Made by a program: the position numbers and the translations under genes. A stretch of 64,000 nucleotides of DNA from contig NC_069373.1 in the NCBI RefSeq assembly GCF_021730395.1, positions 46,280,501 to 46,344,500 on the forward strand, read 5' to 3'. The notes under the pieces are model-generated. The model worked only from the letters and a program-made list of their open reading frames with translations. It ran no database searches and was not told where the DNA came from. Below, one piece after another: positions 62,145-64,000 of this stretch; the first letter of the stretch is position 1, and the number at the start of each line of letters is the position of its first letter. Source of the DNA: Mercenaria mercenaria (Eukaryota > Mollusca > Bivalvia > Venerida > Veneridae).

Positions 62145-62950
62145 TTACAGAACAGAACAGAACAGAACAGTTTTTTTTTATTAAGACTTATACATATACA
62201 CACGTACATCGTCTTAACACATCTTTAAACGTTTTAACATGTCACGTGTATATACACGGTAATAGTGTAACATACAAATGAAACATTTAGTCATATGATA
62301 GAAGAAATATGAATTGAACATGTACATACTTATGATAATAATATGAAGCTAGAAGTATATGATATGGTTAACAGACGATGAATATATTAAGCAGAATTAT
62401 CTAAAATAGCATTACGAATACATAATGCTTCCTTGACATAATTGCACAGCTTTATCAATTCAAACTTATTATCAGAGTTTAACAATTGATGGTATTTGAA
62501 CACAGATGGGCGAATATATTAATAACGCTTAATGTATTTTTGTCTAATAAGAGTATAACATGGGCATATACAAACAAAAAGATACTCGTCTTCAATATCA
62601 AGTTGGTTACAAAATATACAGTAACGTTCATTACGTGGTGTAATGTTTCTTGCATGTCTGCCAGTTTTGATCCTTAAAGGATGGGCAGACATACGCAGCT
62701 TACAAAAATATAAACGATTCTTCTTTTGTAACATGTTCAAATATTTTTCATACTGAAATCCATAGTTTAATGTTTTATACATATCAAGAATAGTACTATT
62801 GCTTAAGGATGCAAACCATTCCTGTTTAAATGTATCTATAACTCTACATTTAAATACTTGCACAAATACATTAATGTTTACATTGTGTACATCGTTAAAA
62901 ATATCTGCAAATCCATAATTAGTTAAAAGTTTTCTAACATCAGTAACCCA
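62145..62950 (-). mobile_element. LINE 3' end with C-terminal knuckle and (TTCTG)n tail
   Basis: The minus-strand frame 62863-62519 reads NRLYFCKLRMSAHPLRIKTG, then RNERYCIFCNQLDIEDEYLF and CPCYTLIR. This is the C-terminal CxxC...H...C zinc-knuckle block of mollusc LINEs (LxKxRMSxHxLxIExGR...RxCxxC...EDExHFLxxCP). The element ends in a repeated TTCTG tract with a T/A run at 62150-62175, a microsatellite-type 3' tail. It is 5'-truncated, with no RT core. Confidence 0.8.
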
Positions 62951-62994
62951 ATTACAATATCCTTAATTAATATCTTCAAGTGATTGCATATATG

Positions 62995-64000
62995 CTATTT
63001 CTTGTTCCTATGGACAAGGACATAAACGGATACGAATAATGTTTCATTCAAAGTGTAGTTGAAATCGAATAACCGACTAAAACTGACTGCTGCCGACATG
63101 CACTGACTGAATGAGGAAACGGGATATGTCTTTAACTGTCTGGCAATACTCTTTGGTTTGATTTATTAATTCAATGACAGTTTTTGCTGAGTCATACATG
63201 AATGTACCCGAAAATCTTCAAATTTTAAAGTTTGCAAAGACTTAAAGCAAACCCTCTCACTGCCTTCGGATACCTCTACTGGTAAGTCCAAACAAACAAA
63301 ACAGTACTACTTCTTTTCTTTCTGCTGATACAGGGTGCATAGCGAGACGGACGCTAAAATTTAAATTTAAATTAAAAAAAAAATACCAAGCACATTCCTG
63401 TTAAAACACGAAAACAATTGATGTCGGGTCGACATATTTTTGGCACCATACAGGCGCCGAGAAATATTGCTACCACATTTGATCTATAACTTTATATAAA
63501 ATACGTTTTAGAATTAATATGACAGACCGGTGTTACACTAAATTCACATACACTGTTATCTATCATTTAGCGTTTGACGTCTACGTATTCCTAAGATATT
63601 CCGTGGGTCATGGTACTTCCCGCATTTTAACTTTGTTTAAACTCTGCTACCCGTTGACGTCACGTTGATCTGCTCTATTTGGCGCTACACATGCGTCATG
63701 AAATAGTGCCTTCTACATGTTTACGTAAAATACATATTAGAATCAAAATCGTATATAAAATATATCTCAGCAATACGAGTCGGTTATACGCCGCTCGTGC
63801 AACGCTCTCCTTAAATTATTCCGCAAGCGTGTAACCTCATCGTATTGTTTCGACATGTTCAAACTTGGTTCCGCAATATATTATTTCTTAAGTAAACTTG
63901 AGTAGAATCACTACAAGCATTTTTAATAAACTGATACTTCTTTTAGAATTGTATTCATTGTTGTTCCTCGATTTGTAAACCTTTCATTATTTTCTTATCT
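62995..64000. repeat. Segmental duplication, copy B (3' flank of a second GPCR gene)
   Basis: Collinear with 42382-43645 in the same orientation, with high but incomplete identity and about 250 bp absent around 63360. It begins CTATTTCTTGTTCCTATGG right after the LINE 3' region and runs off the window. Confidence 0.88.
63987..64000 (-). CDS. Partial second GPCR copy (last codons only)
   Basis: The window edge aligns with the coding end of the GPCR at 43594. Copy A reads K-I-R-N-L-M-Q-G...NNNE-stop. Copy B reads I-R-K-stop (TAA at 63987-63989) followed by sequence still alignable to the rest of the first copy's tail. The second receptor would therefore end about 12 residues earlier. Whether its body is intact lies outside the window. 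Confidence 0.6.

Overview
The window reads as a metazoan nuclear sequence, AT-rich and dense in repeats. It is most likely from a bivalve mollusc, with a venerid-type clam as my best guess from remembered repeat families (inference). The reasons are spliced genes with GT-AG introns, several arrays of about 155-165 bp core repeats beside ACGG-like tracts and terminal hairpins (the layout of bivalve 'pearl'/Helentron-like non-autonomous elements), decayed LINEs, tRNA-derived SINEs and a DIRS-like tyrosine-recombinase retroelement.

Two host genes are well supported. A claudin/PMP22-like four-membrane-pass protein lies on the minus strand at 3603-5577. I assembled it from three exons whose splice phases agree, giving 254 residues. 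A rhodopsin-family GPCR of 429 residues lies on the minus strand at 43594-44883 in one exon. Its 3' flank is duplicated at 62995-64000, and the last codons of a second, co-oriented GPCR copy enter the right edge, so this is a local gene duplication about 20.4 kb apart. A C-type lectin exon with an internal stop (17712-17935, minus) is a likely pseudogene. A possible promoter and first exon lies near 47.72-47.83 kb.

Layout. 0.86-2.5 kb: 26-28 bp minisatellite. 3.6-5.6 kb: claudin-like gene. 6.4-6.8 kb: SINEs. 6.9-12.3 kb: 67-68 bp minisatellite split by a 3.27 kb element with 77 bp terminal inverted repeats that itself holds two core-repeat arrays. 13.6 and 16.6 kb: two copies of one foldback MITE. 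14.3-15.4 kb: 22/24 bp dimeric satellite. 17.7-18.7 kb: lectin remnant. 19.1-20.0 kb: 82 bp satellite. 22.4-22.9 kb: E-box-bearing repeat. 23.2-36.2 kb: pieces of one or more DIRS-like elements on the minus strand, with a decayed multi-copy protein relic and a core-repeat element between the pieces. 36.8-38.1 kb: core-repeat element. 38.9-40.9 kb: LINE relics. 43.6-44.9 kb: GPCR. 46.4-51.6 kb: two LINE relics. 52.22-52.96 kb: near-perfect 741 bp palindrome. 53.0-59.2 kb: block with diverged inverted arms enclosing a LINE tail and a core-repeat array. 60.6-62.95 kb: two LINE relics. 63-64 kb: second GPCR flank.

The host genes show no sign of working together. Most of the window is layered mobile and tandem-repeat DNA. 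All family names come from reading motifs by eye; no database search was run.
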